From contig CACWVU010000031.1 of the NCBI GenBank assembly GCA_902764415.1, positions 1 through 45,509 of the forward strand: DNA of 45,509 nucleotides. The letters run 5' to 3'. The DNA is from an uncultured bacterium. Lineage in GTDB: Bacteria; Verrucomicrobiota; Kiritimatiellia; RFP12; UBA1067. Position numbers and translations under genes: made by a program. The notes under the pieces were generated by a model. That model saw nothing but the letters and a program-made list of their open reading frames with translations. It was not told the DNA's origin and ran no database searches. Positions 24,261 through 34,400 of this stretch are shown here, piece by piece; the first letter of the stretch is position 1, and the number at the start of each line of letters is the position of its first letter.

Positions 24261-25355
24261 ATGAAGTTCAAGATCATCCGATCAAAGTTCATCGAAGGAC
24301 TCAAGGGAGTCCAGAACATCGTGGCCGGAAAGGGGTCCCTCCCCATCCTCCAGAACGTCCTCATCGAAGCGGACGGCGAGGAGCTCAAGATGACCACCAC
24401 CGACCTCGACATCTCCGTCAAGTGCGTCTGTCCCTGCACCGTCGAGGAAAAGGGAGAGACCACTCTTCCCGTCCGCCTGCTCTTCAACTCCATCTCCAAG
24501 GTGGCGGAAGGGGAGGTCTCGGTCGAAGTCGACTTCAACGAAAGGGCGGTCATCAAGGCCGGCAGCGCTAAGTACACTCTCGTCGGCATGCCGGCGAAGG
24601 ACTTCCCGCGCCTCCCGGAAGAGGACAGCTCCTACTCCTACACCATCGAGCAGGCGACCCTCCGCGAAATGCTCCGCAAGGTCGCATACGCCGCCAGCCA
24701 GGACGACACCCGCCGCACCCTCAAGGGCGTGTTGATGAGCTTCAAGGACGAAAAGCTCACCCTCGTCGCCACCGACGGCCGCCGCCTCGCCATGGTCGAG
24801 AGCGAACTCGAGTTTCCCAAGGACGGCGAGAAGGACATCGTCCTTCCCTCCAAGGCGGTCAACGAACTCCAGCGCTCGCTCGCCGGCGAAGGCGAGATCA
24901 AGATTACCGTCAAGAAGTCCCAGATCGCCTTCGACCTCGGCTCGCTCCACCTCTATTCGAAGCTGATGGACGAGACCTATCCCAACTACCGCCAGGTCAT
25001 CCCCCACGACACCGCCGAGCACATCAGCGTCGACCGCCAGTTGCTCCTGAGCGCGCTTGACCGCGCCAGCGTCATGACCATCGACGAGGCCCACTCGACG
25101 AAACTCATCTTCGAGTCCGGCCGCCTTATCGTCACTTCCGCCGCCACCGAGATCGGCGAGGCGAAGGACGAAGTGCCGATCAAGTACGCCGGCGAGAAGA
25201 TCGAGATCATGTTCAACCCGGCCTACCTCATGGATCCGCTGAAGGCGATAGACGACGACATCGTTACCATCAACCTCAACAACGGACACTCCCCCGCCGT
25301 CGTCAAGTGCTCGGTTCCGTTCCTCTACGTGCTGATGCCGCTGCGCGCAAGCTGA
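24261..25355 (+). CDS. dnaN: DNA polymerase III beta subunit (sliding clamp)
   Basis: 364 aa. Ring-shaped processivity clamp for the replicative polymerase. Three clamp domains are visible: MKFKIIRSKFIEGLKGVQNIVAGKGSLPILQNVLIEA at the start, LVATDGRRLAMVE near 165-180, and the C-terminal VPFLYVLMPLR, the conserved end that closes the peptide-binding pocket (P-M-R). Shine-Dalgarno AAAGGAG at 8 nt. The next gene starts 4 bp after the stop, so they are likely co-transcribed. Confidence 0.97.
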   Translation: MKFKIIRSKFIEGLKGVQNIVAGKGSLPILQNVLIEADGEELKMTTTDLDISVKCVCPCTVEEKGETTLPVRLLFNSISKVAEGEVSVEVDFNERAVIKAGSAKYTLVGMPAKDFPRLPEEDSSYSYTIEQATLREMLRKVAYAASQDDTRRTLKGVLMSFKDEKLTLVATDGRRLAMVESELEFPKDGEKDIVLPSKAVNELQRSLAGEGEIKITVKKSQIAFDLGSLHLYSKLMDETYPNYRQVIPHDTAEHISVDRQLLLSALDRASVMTIDEAHSTKLIFESGRLIVTSAATEIGEAKDEVPIKYAGEKIEIMFNPAYLMDPLKAIDDDIVTINLNNGHSPAVVKCSVPFLYVLMPLRAS

Positions 25356-25359
25356 TTGG

Positions 25360-26616
25360 ATGAAGATCTGGACCGACCAGAACTACCCCATCATCATCTC
25401 CTGCGCCAAGGCGCTCTCCGGCTGGACCGAACGGGAGGTGCTGTCGATGGGCTACAAGCCGATCGAGGTGACGGAGAACACCGTCGTCGTCCGCGGCGCG
25501 ATGCGCGACGTCTTCCGCCTCAACCTCCGGCTCCGCACCGCGCACCGCGTGCTCGTCCCGCTCCTGCGCACCACCTGCCGCGGCATCCGCGACCTCTACG
25601 AAGCCGTCCGCTCCATCGACTGGGAGAACCTCCTCGACGCCGACGGCTACTTCTCCGTCTCCTCGATCGCCCACAACCGCACCATCCGCGACACCCGCAT
25701 CCCCTCGCTCTACACCAAGGACGCGATCGCCGACCGGATGCGCGAGCGCTGCCAGCAGCGCCCCGACTCCGGCGGCGACAACATCGGCGCGGCGGTTTTC
25801 GTCTACTGGGAGCGCGACGAAGTCATCATCTACCTCGACACTTCCGGCGAGCCGCTCTCCAAGCGTGGCTACCGCCGCATCCCCGGCTCCGCGCCGATGC
25901 AGGAAACCCTCGCCGCCGCCTGTCTGATGGGCATGGGCTGGAAGGGGAATAAACCCTTCCTCTCCCCGATGTGCGGCAGCGGCACGCCAGCCATCGAGGC
26001 GGCGATGATCGCCATGAACAAGGCGCCGGGCTCGCTCAAGGGACACTTCGCCTTCCAGTCCATCAAGGGATACAACCGCATCATCCCCGGCGAGAAGGCG
26101 CCGACCGTCGCGCCGCGCCAGACCGCCGGCGCCACGCCCGAGCAGATCTGGAAGGAGATGGTGCTTGAGGCGAAGAAGGAGGAGCGCCGCGACAATCTGC
26201 CGCGGATCATCGCGACCGACATCTCGCCCGAGGCGGTGGACAACGCCCAGACCAACGCCATCACCGCCGGCGTCGCCGAGTTCATCGAGTTCCACGCCTG
26301 CGACTTCGCCGAGACCCCGGTGCCGGAGACCCCCGCGCCGCCGTCCGGCGAAACGCGCGGCTGCGTGTTCTTCAACCCCGAGTACGGCATCCGCCTCGGC
26401 GACCCCGAGGAACTTAAGCCGGTCTACGAGCGCATAGGCACCTTCATGAACGAGAAGTGCCGCGGCTGGACTGGCGCGCTCATCACCGGCAATCCTGACC
26501 TCGCCGCGCAGGTCAACCTATACTACCGCAACCGGATCCAGTTCTTCAACGGACCAATCGACTGCAGGCTCTTCATCTACGAAGGCTGCGAGCTGAAGGG
26601 ACAAAACGCATCATGA
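25360..26616 (+). CDS. THUMP-domain RlmL-like RNA methyltransferase, divergent catalytic motifs
   Basis: 418 aa. N-terminal THUMP/ferredoxin-like region (about 1-165; CAKALSGWTEREVLSMGYKPIEVTENTVVVRG) and a UPF0020 methyltransferase domain (about 170-410) as in RlmL-N/YpsC-type 23S rRNA m2G methyltransferases. SAM motif I reads SPMCGSGT (202-209) where the family has DPMCGSGT, and motif IV reads NPEYG (339-343) where it has NPPYG. Two further SAM-fold landmarks, IIATDISPEAVDNAQTNA and VYERIGTFMNEKCRGWTGALITGN, are kept. Activity may be altered or the substrate different. It is 4 bp after dnaN and overlaps the next gene by 4 bp. Confidence 0.85.
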   Translation: MKIWTDQNYPIIISCAKALSGWTEREVLSMGYKPIEVTENTVVVRGAMRDVFRLNLRLRTAHRVLVPLLRTTCRGIRDLYEAVRSIDWENLLDADGYFSVSSIAHNRTIRDTRIPSLYTKDAIADRMRERCQQRPDSGGDNIGAAVFVYWERDEVIIYLDTSGEPLSKRGYRRIPGSAPMQETLAAACLMGMGWKGNKPFLSPMCGSGTPAIEAAMIAMNKAPGSLKGHFAFQSIKGYNRIIPGEKAPTVAPRQTAGATPEQIWKEMVLEAKKEERRDNLPRIIATDISPEAVDNAQTNAITAGVAEFIEFHACDFAETPVPETPAPPSGETRGCVFFNPEYGIRLGDPEELKPVYERIGTFMNEKCRGWTGALITGNPDLAAQVNLYYRNRIQFFNGPIDCRLFIYEGCELKGQNAS

Positions 26617-27293
26617 AATTCGAAGAGTTTCTCCAAGACAAAACTTCTCAGGGCGGCGAGCCGTCGAGTTCGCCCTACGAGCCGTCGAGTTCGCCATCTT
26701 GGGGTGACGAGCCGTCGAGCTCGCCCGAACCCGAAGAGGAAATTGAAATCCAGAAGGCGGTCGTCGAGTCGCTTGCCGCCGACAAGGTGAAGATCGAAGA
26801 AGAAGCCTCCCTCGCTCGCGAGCGCTCTGCCGTGCTCGAGCGCGAAAAAGCCACGCTCGCCGCGCGCATCGCCGCGCTGGAAGGGGAGGTGGCCTCGCTG
26901 AAGGCCGAGCTCGCCCGCTCCGCCGACCGTCTCGCCCGCAACGAGGAGACGCCATCCTCGAGCAAGGTCGCGCTCCTCGAGCGCAACGTCGACCTCGACG
27001 ACCGATTCGAGGGCGAGACCCGCGACCATGTCCTCGAGGTGCTGCGCGAGGCGCGCGATACGGCGGAGAAGGAAGGGCGCAACCGCCGCGCCCAGATCCT
27101 CGAGGCGGTGCTGCTCGAGAACGCGCCGGTCGGCGAGCTTGCCGCGCGCCGCGCCGCGCTGGAGAAGCTTTTCGCCGCCAACGGCAACATCGTCAACGGC
27201 GAGGTGATGCGCCAGCTTACCAAGCTGACCATCCAGTACCGCGACGGCGAAACCTACCTCCTCCCCTCCGAAATCCTCAAGCGAATCTACTAA
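26613..27293 (+). CDS. Hypothetical coiled-coil protein with N-terminal EPSSSP repeats
   Basis: 226 aa, no family recognised. Residues 15-40 hold three copies of EPSSSP, encoded by near-identical GAGCCGTCGAGTTCGCC units at 26659-26727. Residues about 42-115 form a long acidic/basic coiled coil (EKATLAARIAALEGEVASLKAELA). A C-terminal helical region (RFEGETRDHVLEVLREARDTAEKEGRNRRAQILEAVLLEN...) ends in LLPSEILKRIY. No signal peptide, so cytoplasmic. The ATG overlaps the previous stop. Its position in the dnaN operon hints at a housekeeping role, but none can be assigned. Confidence 0.75.
   Translation: MKFEEFLQDKTSQGGEPSSSPYEPSSSPSWGDEPSSSPEPEEEIEIQKAVVESLAADKVKIEEEASLARERSAVLEREKATLAARIAALEGEVASLKAELARSADRLARNEETPSSSKVALLERNVDLDDRFEGETRDHVLEVLREARDTAEKEGRNRRAQILEAVLLENAPVGELAARRAALEKLFAANGNIVNGEVMRQLTKLTIQYRDGETYLLPSEILKRIY
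26659..26727 (+). repeat. Three-copy GAGCCGTCGAG(T/C)TCGCC repeat in coding sequence
   Basis: Three 17-bp units separated by 4 and 13 bp. Each unit with its flanking G/C is a partial palindrome (GGCGA...TCGCC). All three are in the same frame (EPSSSP). Confidence 0.75.
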
Positions 27294-27523
27294 CCTCGTG
27301 GCTCGTGGCTCGTGACTCGTAGTTCGCGCGCCCCGCTTGCTGTCGTACGCTTGCTTTTGTGAAACTCCGATGGTTGGGGTTCTCGCTACCGCTCCACTGC
27401 TCCGCCCACGACAACCCCACTCATGATTTTTTCATAGCCAGGTTTTATATCTGGGGGCGCAGCCCCCAGCCCCCCAACCTCTCTGTGCCTCTGTGAGACC
27501 CTCCATCCTCCACCCATCACCAA

Positions 27524-27578
27524 TTATCAACTAACTTATCAACTTGTTTATCAACTATGTCACCAACTATGTTGATAA
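27524..27578. repeat. 12-bp-phased TTATCAACT iterons (DnaA-box-like or operator)
   Basis: TTATCAACT at 27524, 27536 and 27548, a degraded TCACCAACT at 27560, and the inverted TGTTGATAA at 27570-27578. The spacing of direct copies is exactly 12 bp. The core TTATCAAC also occurs (inverted) before mnmG and dnaA. It could be a DnaA-box cluster or a cooperative operator for the regulator gene immediately downstream. Confidence 0.7.
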
Positions 27579-27586
27579 CTGCCCCC

Positions 27587-27615
27587 TTGCGTTTATAAAA
27601 AATAAAGTCCATAAT
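27587..27615 (+). promoter_or_regulatory. Sigma70-like promoter of the XRE gene, leaderless layout
   Basis: TTGCGT (27587-27592), 17-bp spacer, CATAAT (27610-27615), 10 nt to the GTG start at 27626. No Shine-Dalgarno. The iteron array ends 9 bp before the -35. Confidence 0.62.
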
Positions 27616-27625
27616 ACACAACCCT

Positions 27626-28099
27626 GTGAAGGCCCTTAGTCCAGAGATCTGCTTCCAGCTTCGCGATGCCCGCCGCCAGGCGGGCCTCTCGCAGCAAGTC
27701 CTTGCCGCCGAAGTCGGCTGCAAGCAGTCTGCTCTTTCCATGTTCGAGCAGGGCCGTCCCACCAAGCTGAGCACCGAGGCGGTGGAAAAGCTGGCCAAGC
27801 GCCTCGGCATTTCCCTCACCGCCGCTACGCCTTCCCCCGGCACCCTCTCGCCCGCCCCCGCCGCCCCCAACTACGCCCCTGGCTCCGGCTTCTGCCCCAA
27901 CCCGCAGTGCCCCAGCAACCGCGCCTACCAGGTTGCCGGCCGCGCCCTCTACTCGCCCGACCGCTCCGCGGCAGATCCGGTCGGCGGCCGCTTCTGCGCC
28001 GTCTGCGGCGAGGTGCTGGAGCGCCTCTGCCCCAACTGCGGCGCCTGGGTCCACGCCGGCGCCGTCTGCTCCCACTGCGGCCAACCCTACATCGCGTAG
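27626..28099 (+). CDS. XRE-type HTH protein with zinc-ribbon tail
   Basis: 157 aa from a GTG codon; the next ATG would cut into the HTH. Residues 8-62 form a Cro/C1-type HTH (LRDARRQAGLSQQVLAAEVGCKQSALSMFEQGRPTKLS). A Pro/Ala linker (65-85) leads to a Cys-rich tail with four Cys pairs (90/95, 124/127, 135/138, 148/151), i.e. two probable zinc ribbons. A DNA-binding regulator is likely; the iterons before its promoter suggest autoregulation, or DnaA control. Partners are unknown. Confidence 0.82.
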   Translation: MKALSPEICFQLRDARRQAGLSQQVLAAEVGCKQSALSMFEQGRPTKLSTEAVEKLAKRLGISLTAATPSPGTLSPAPAAPNYAPGSGFCPNPQCPSNRAYQVAGRALYSPDRSAADPVGGRFCAVCGEVLERLCPNCGAWVHAGAVCSHCGQPYIA

Positions 28100-28107
28100 G
28101 GTATTCT

Positions 28108-28327
28108 AGTCGCAAAGGCCGCAAAGGAGATTGCGGCCGATTCCGATTGTCGTCGCCTCCGCTGCGCGGTAGCCGCCGAACGCAGTGAGGGCCGAGCGAC
28201 CCATAGGGAGCGAGGGGATAGCCGAGCGAAGCGAGTTGGAAAACCGCGATCAAGACCGATTGTCGCCTGCGAAGCAGGAGGCGACGACAATCGAGTCTTG
28301 ATCGCAATCTTTGCGTCCTTTGCGACT
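28108..28327. mobile_element. Palindromic repeat element, intergenic copy
   Basis: 220 bp bounded by AGTCGCAAAGGCCGCAAAG and its inverted counterpart TTTGCGTCCTTTGCGACT, followed inside by GATTGCGG at the left and GCAATC at the right. Right-hand hairpin arms 28248-28267 and 28280-28303. It shares the CGATTGTCG/CGACAATCG core, the GGCCGATTCCGATTGTCG segment and the terminal repeats with the two mnmG copies. It has no coding capacity for a transposase. Confidence 0.68.
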
Positions 28328-28367
28328 AAACTTTTTTCAAATTTTCCCCCACCTCTTCCTCAATTTA

Positions 28368-28376
28368 TGATATAAT
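28368..28376 (+). promoter_or_regulatory. Extended -10 promoter of the giant secreted-protein gene
   Basis: TGATATAAT (extended -10 TGnTATAAT) with no good -35 hexamer. The mRNA leader would be about 80-85 nt. Confidence 0.5.
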
Positions 28377-28465
28377 CCGCACAAACTACTCAAAGACAGA
28401 ACTATGCCCTCGCATAGCGAGCGGTGGTAGTTTGGTGTCAGGAGGTGAAACTGAACAGGAAACAC

Positions 28466-31400
28466 ATGATAGCAGCAAAAGGTCTGACGCGGCGCTTCGC
28501 AGCCTGTGCCGCGCTGGTCGCCTTTGCCTTGCTGTCCTTTGTTTCCGCCCCTGTCCGCGCGGATGAAGTCCAATGGGCCGGCGTCACCATCGCCTACACC
28601 AACGCCGTGGTTACCTACTCCAATCCCGACGACCTCGACGTCTCCGACCTCATCCTCACCTACACCGATATCTCAGCCCCGGGCTCGCTCACCCTTCCCG
28701 AAGAATGGTCAGTCCGCTACCTCGTGGTCGGCGGCGGTGGCGCCGGCGGCACCGTACCAGATGCAAACTTCCGATCTTCGGGTCAGGGCGGCGGCGGTGG
28801 CGCCGGCGGCTTCGCCACCAACACCATAAAATTTGCGGCGCAGACCTATTCAATTTACGTTGGCGCCGGCGGGTTGCCCGCCGATGATCAGACCTCCTCT
28901 GCGTCAGGCGGTGACGGCGGCGGTTCGGCAATCACCAACACCACAACTGCCGCGGCAGTCGCAAGCGTGCTCGGCGGCGGCGGCGGCGGTGCCCAGAGCG
29001 TTGGCCGCGACGGCGGATCCGGTGGCGGCGGTTCTGCGTTCAACAACAACGCAACAACCGGCCCTCGCGCTGGTGGCAGCGGAGTGTCTGGACAGGGTTT
29101 CAATGGCGGTGCTGGCAACACCATTAGGTACGCCGGCGGCGGCGGTGGCGCAGGTGCGCCAGGCGGAAACACAGCCTCCAACAATAGTGGCGCTGGCGGT
29201 GACGGGCTCCAAAGCGACATTACTGGTGAACTGAAATACTACGCTGGCGGCGGCGGCGCAGGCAGGTCTAATGGCACCGCTGTTAGGCCGGGTGGTCTTG
29301 GTGGCGGCGGCGACGGCGAAGGCGGATCCAGCGCCCCGGCCACGCCCGGCGAAGACGAGACCGGTGGTGGTGGTGGTGGCGGCGGCCGCTACTCGACCGG
29401 CGCGGCCGGCGGCAGCGGCATTGTCATCATCCGCCTTTTGATGCCCGCGATTGCGCCGGACATCAATACGAACCAGTTTTTTACCGGTGAGGCGCTCTCC
29501 GCCACCAACGCGGTTTCGCCTGGCAGTAACTGGGATTGTTATTCTGGCACCATGGTTGCGACCAACAAGGGCAATTATACCTTTTGGATTGTGCCGAAGG
29601 CGGGGCTTAGATGGAAGGATAATGGCGGGACGGAGGCACGGTCGTGCAACTGGCAGATTCTCCAGGCGTTTGTTCCCGCGGCCAAGGTGCCGACCGGAAC
29701 CAACCTCGTCTACAACGGCGAGGAGCAGATTGGCTCGGTGCCCGCGTCCTCGGCCTACTACACCCTGAGCAACGAAAAGCAGACGACCGTCGGAACCTAC
29801 ACCGTCACCGCGACGCTCAACAATCCTTCCGGCATCGTCAACTGCACTTGGCCCGGCGGCTCCACCGATCCCAGGCAGTTTACTTTCACCATCGCCAAGC
29901 GCATCCTGGTGCGCCCGACCGCCAAGCCCGGCCTCACCTACACCGGCAGTCCGCAAAACGGCATCCAGGATTCTTCCGACGTCAATTTCTATGTCCTCAG
30001 CGGCACCACCAACGCCACCCTCACCGGTGACTACGTCGCCACCGCCACCATCGGCACCGTCCATCATGGCAACTGCGAGTGGGCGGACGGCGACCCAGCG
30101 GCATCTGGCGATTCCGTCGACATCCCCTGGCGCATCGGCGGCCAGCCAGTCCCCAAGCCCACCGCGAATGACACTCTCGTCTACAACTTCTCCAACCAGG
30201 TCGGCATCGTCACCCATGGCAGCGAGAATCAGTACAACATCGTCAACACCAACGCAACAGATGCCGGCGGCTACACCGCCGTCGCCACCCTCGTCGACTC
30301 CGCGAACTACCAGTGGGAAGGCGAGGCGTATGGCGTATCGCAAATTGAGATTCCGTGGTCCATCGCCCAGTTGCCGATCGAGCCCGCCTATTTCGACGGC
30401 ACCACCAACTTTGTCTACGACACCAACGATCACTTCGTCGTCGTCGCTCCCGCCGACTGGACCAAATACAGCCACCTTGAAAGCGGCAGTGTCACCAACG
30501 CGACTAACGCCGGCATTTACCAGGCCAGCTTCGCGCTCCAGAGCACCAACTACATTTGGGATACCAACCCCCGCACCACCGAGCCGCTCGTGCTCGAGTG
30601 GCGCATCGACCAGGCGCCGGTCAAAGTTCCAACCACCGTCGCCCTCGTCTACAATGGCGCCACTCAGTATGGCGTCAAGCATTCCGACGACAAGGCGCGC
30701 TATCATCTGTATAGCGGCACCATCGGCGGAGTAAATGTCCAGAACTACCAGGCCACCTTCGTCCTCAACGATCCGGCTAACAACTGCTGGACTACCGGCG
30801 GCTCCGATGCGCAGACCTTTAACTGGTCTATCACTCAGGCGCCCAACGCCATCACCACCCTCCGGCTTCCGAGCTGGAAGGTGGAGGAAGTGCCGGTGGA
30901 GCATCCGGTCACCGTCAAGGCCGACTGGAAGGGGGATGGCGAACCGCATATCGACTACTCCTCTTCCGAGACCGGTCCGTGGGTGGAAAACCAGCCGACC
31001 AACGTTGGTATCTACTACGTTCGCGCCACCGTTGCCGAGACCACCAACTGGGCTGCCGCCGAGCGCACGGTCAAGTTCTCGATCTGGAGCGACCCCGACC
31101 GCATCTTCCGCGACTACGTCGACCTGCGCGTCCAGGGCTACCATGGCGAAGAGCCGCTCACCAACTTCCCGCTCCTCGTCCGCATCAGCGAAAGCCGTCT
31201 GCGCGGCTTCTTCTACAGCCGCGCCGGCAGCACCGGCGAGGATATGGTGTTCCTCGACGGCGTCACCGAATCCCCGCTGCCCTACGAAGTCGACACCTGG
31301 AACGTCAACGGCGAATCGCTCGTCTGGGTGCGGCTCAACGTCCTCACCAACAATGCGCCGGTCCGCATGTACTGGACTTTGCGCGAAGGCGAGATGCCGC

Positions 31401-34400
31401 CCGGCTACACTCCCGAGGACGTGTGGTCCGACTACGTCGGTGTCTGGCACTTTAACGAAGGCGATGTTTCGCCTGCGGTTGACGCTACCGGCAACGGCAA
31501 CTATGCGCGTCCATTCTCCGCCAATCCTAGCGCGACCACCAATGTCATGGGCGCCGCCAGCGGCGGCAGCGTTGGCGGGGCGCGTGTGGTCAGTGTCACT
31601 GAAGACCAAGGCGGCTGCCGTTTTGTCGTTTCCAATACCACCGATTTTGTCTTCAACGGCAACGCGACGATTTCCGGCTGGCTCAAGCTGACCAAGGCAC
31701 CCGGTGGCCAGGCCTCCGCCACGGTCGGTCACGTCTGGCCTTTCTCCCGTCGCAACAGTGAAGCAAGCAGCGACCAAGACTTCGGCGCCTATCTCTTCCG
31801 GAGCTCGACCGCGTCGGTCAGCTTAAGGGGTTTGCAGCTTTATGGTGATTCCACCGGCACGGCGGGCACCATTTGGCCCGCGCAGCCGTTAAATGTCTGG
31901 ACCTATTTCGGCGTGGCGTATGACGGTGCGCATAGTACCACCTTGGCTGGCGGCGCCCAGCGGGGCAACACCAGCTTTACCGCTCGTACGCCTATCGCCG
32001 ATATTCCGCGGTTTGAGGATTCCGGCGAGAATCTTGCCTTCGGCAATATCCCTGGCTCTGCCAGCACCTACTATTCCCTTGTCGGTGCGCTTGACGAATA
32101 TCGCCTTACCAAGGCGGTGCGCTCCGAGTCTTGGCTGCAGGCCGAGTTCGATACCGTCAACGACACCGCCTTCTGCACCAACTCGTTGGTGGTGAAGGAC
32201 GGGCTCAAGGTCAACTACTGGACCGACTACCCCGCCTTCGCGCCGCTCGCGATGGAGGCTGGCGAATATCCCACCGTCTGCTACAACGGCCGCCTCGCCG
32301 AAGGCTGGGCTTCCACCAACTACGTCAACATCTACGACTCCACTACCAACTCCGTCTATCCGACGGCAGGTGGCTCCTACCGTGTCGTCTTCGCACTTGA
32401 CGAAAGCTACACCGGCTACGAGCTTCTCGAGGCCGAGAAGGGCTACTTCAACCTCACACTCAACGGCCGGACGCCCTACACCGACATTGCCGGCAACCTC
32501 GGCGACTCTGGCCGCATCCTGCTTATGAACCGTCACCGCATCGGCACCCAAGACGTTGTAAACCATCAAGGTTATTTCTACAATGCTACGGATTGGCAGG
32601 CTTCGGTGAACGAAAACACTTTCTGGGAACTGATTAATCCTTCTGCTGCGGGTAATATTGCCTGCCCCAATCTCAAGCCCGCCACCGAATCCATCCTTTG
32701 GACTAAGCAGTACGGCGTCAAGCTATGGCATCTTATCAACTGCCGTCACGGCAATACGATGAATACAGCGCGTCTAATCGGCCAGAATTACCTTAGCTTT
32801 TCGTCGTCATCATATAGCATCGACAACCAAGAGAAACAGCGCGCAACTGCAACGACTGCCGGCCAGATTGTAATGCGCAACTGGATTGGCACCCCAGATG
32901 CGGATTATCAAACCGCGGCGGCAGTCTATTCGCCCTGCTATGACGATGGCATCGGCACTATCTACTTTGATGCCGTCAACGGCTGGAACAACAACATCGG
33001 CAACAACTACGGAATCTGCGTCGAGATCTGCACCAATGTCCTTGGCGATGCCACCGCGCTCCTCCCGCCGACTGACGCAAACATAACCCTGGTCACGGTA
33101 GTCACCAACGAACAGAGCGGCGTGGTTGAGACCAACTACGACTACTACGCCTACGCTGACTGGAAGCCCGTTCCGTTTATCGCCTATAAGCGCGACAACA
33201 CCAACGAATTCGTCCGCGAGGATGTCCCCGCCACCGGCATCAACCTCGCCATTGAGCACGGTGGCACCACCACCAACTTCTACCGCATCGCGGTGCCGCT
33301 CGACATTCGCACCCCCGCTCGCTTCCGCATTCGCCGCACCACCTATGATTCTTCCATATTGGTGAACACGGCGGACGGCAACGCGCTTATCTTGCTTGAC
33401 AACATCCTCGTCTCCTATCCCGCGATGTCGGCGGACCTGAAGCCGCTCGGTAAATATGACCCCGATCGCCGCGGCAAGCAGGTGCTCGGCCAGGAGCTTG
33501 CGATGGAGACTCCATTCCCCGCCCAGACCGATACCGACGTCTTCGCCCGCGCCCAGCCCTACTACTACGTCAACCCCGGCGTGGCCGGCGCGGACTCCAA
33601 CAACTTCGTCGTTGCGGCGAATCTGCATTACCGTTGGCGCTATCTGCGCCAGCGCGCCGTGCCGACGGTGGGCGAGGACCACGGCAAGCTCGACCCCGCC
33701 TACTCCCAGTACTACAGCGACTCCTTCTGGCGCTCGGTGCCGCTCAATCCCAAGGGCGGCTACCGTTCGGTCGATCCGCTTGACCTTCCCGCCGCAGCCG
33801 GCGACGTCGAGTTCTGGTATGAGCTTACGATGAACACGCCCTACTACGAGTACGTCGACTACTCCGGCCTCGACTACGGCGTTCCCTACGACGAGCGTCA
33901 CACCGCCGTCACCAACCACATGACCGCGGCGGAAAGGGATGGTGGCAACACGCTCCTGCCCTCGACCGGCGTCGACTGGTTTGTGCGCCTCCGCGAGGGC
34001 AAGAGCGACTACGAAGGCGCGCAGGTCGTCGTCTCCGGCGTCATCAACGGCGTCTACGAGATGGATCCGATCGAGGACAACATGTGGCGCGCCCTCGTCA
34101 AGATCCCCGTCGACACCGCCGGGCAGCTCTCCTTCTCCTTCGTCGGGCTCAACCGCCAGACCCGCGGCGCCACCGAGTTCGTCGAGAACACCGACTACTT
34201 CGGCCCCCACGCCGCCGAGACTTCCGCGCTGCCGGGGAGCGGCCGGCTTGAGTCCTACGACGATCCGGCGGCGGTGAAGAAGGTCACCATCGACATCGAC
34301 AACACCACCGGCTACATCGAGTTCAAGTTTTCCGACCGCTTCCTCACCTGGGGCGCCTCCCGCGCAGAGTACCAGAACTTCAACAACTGGTCCGACGCCC

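Larger units (their letters stand above)
27294..27625. other. Intergenic region with hairpin, DnaA-box-like iterons and promoter
   Basis: 332 bp. CGTGGCTCGTG repeats at 27296-27327; a strong hairpin CTGGGGGC/GCCCCCAG at 27451-27469, not followed by a U-tract; the TTATCAAC array at 27524-27578; and the promoter of the XRE gene at 27587-27615. Confidence 0.6.
28100..28465. other. Intergenic region and leader of the giant secreted-protein gene
   Basis: 366 bp containing the palindromic element (28108-28327), a promoter -10 (28371-28376), and a leader of about 85 nt with a small CTCGC/GCGAG hairpin near 28409-28421 and a perfect AGGAGGTGA at 28440-28448. Confidence 0.6.

Noticed and set aside
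27524..27578. CRISPR-like array
   Set aside because: Repeats are 9 bp with 3-bp spacers, far shorter than CRISPR repeats, and no cas genes are present.
27294..28107. tRNA or small RNA genes in the intergenic regions
   Set aside because: The hairpins seen lack cloverleaf features or a following U-tract; nothing resembles a tRNA.
28904..31777. 957-codon open frame on the minus strand
   Set aside because: Antisense to the glycine-rich and MBG-like part of the giant gene; Gly/Ala/Val-rich shadow.
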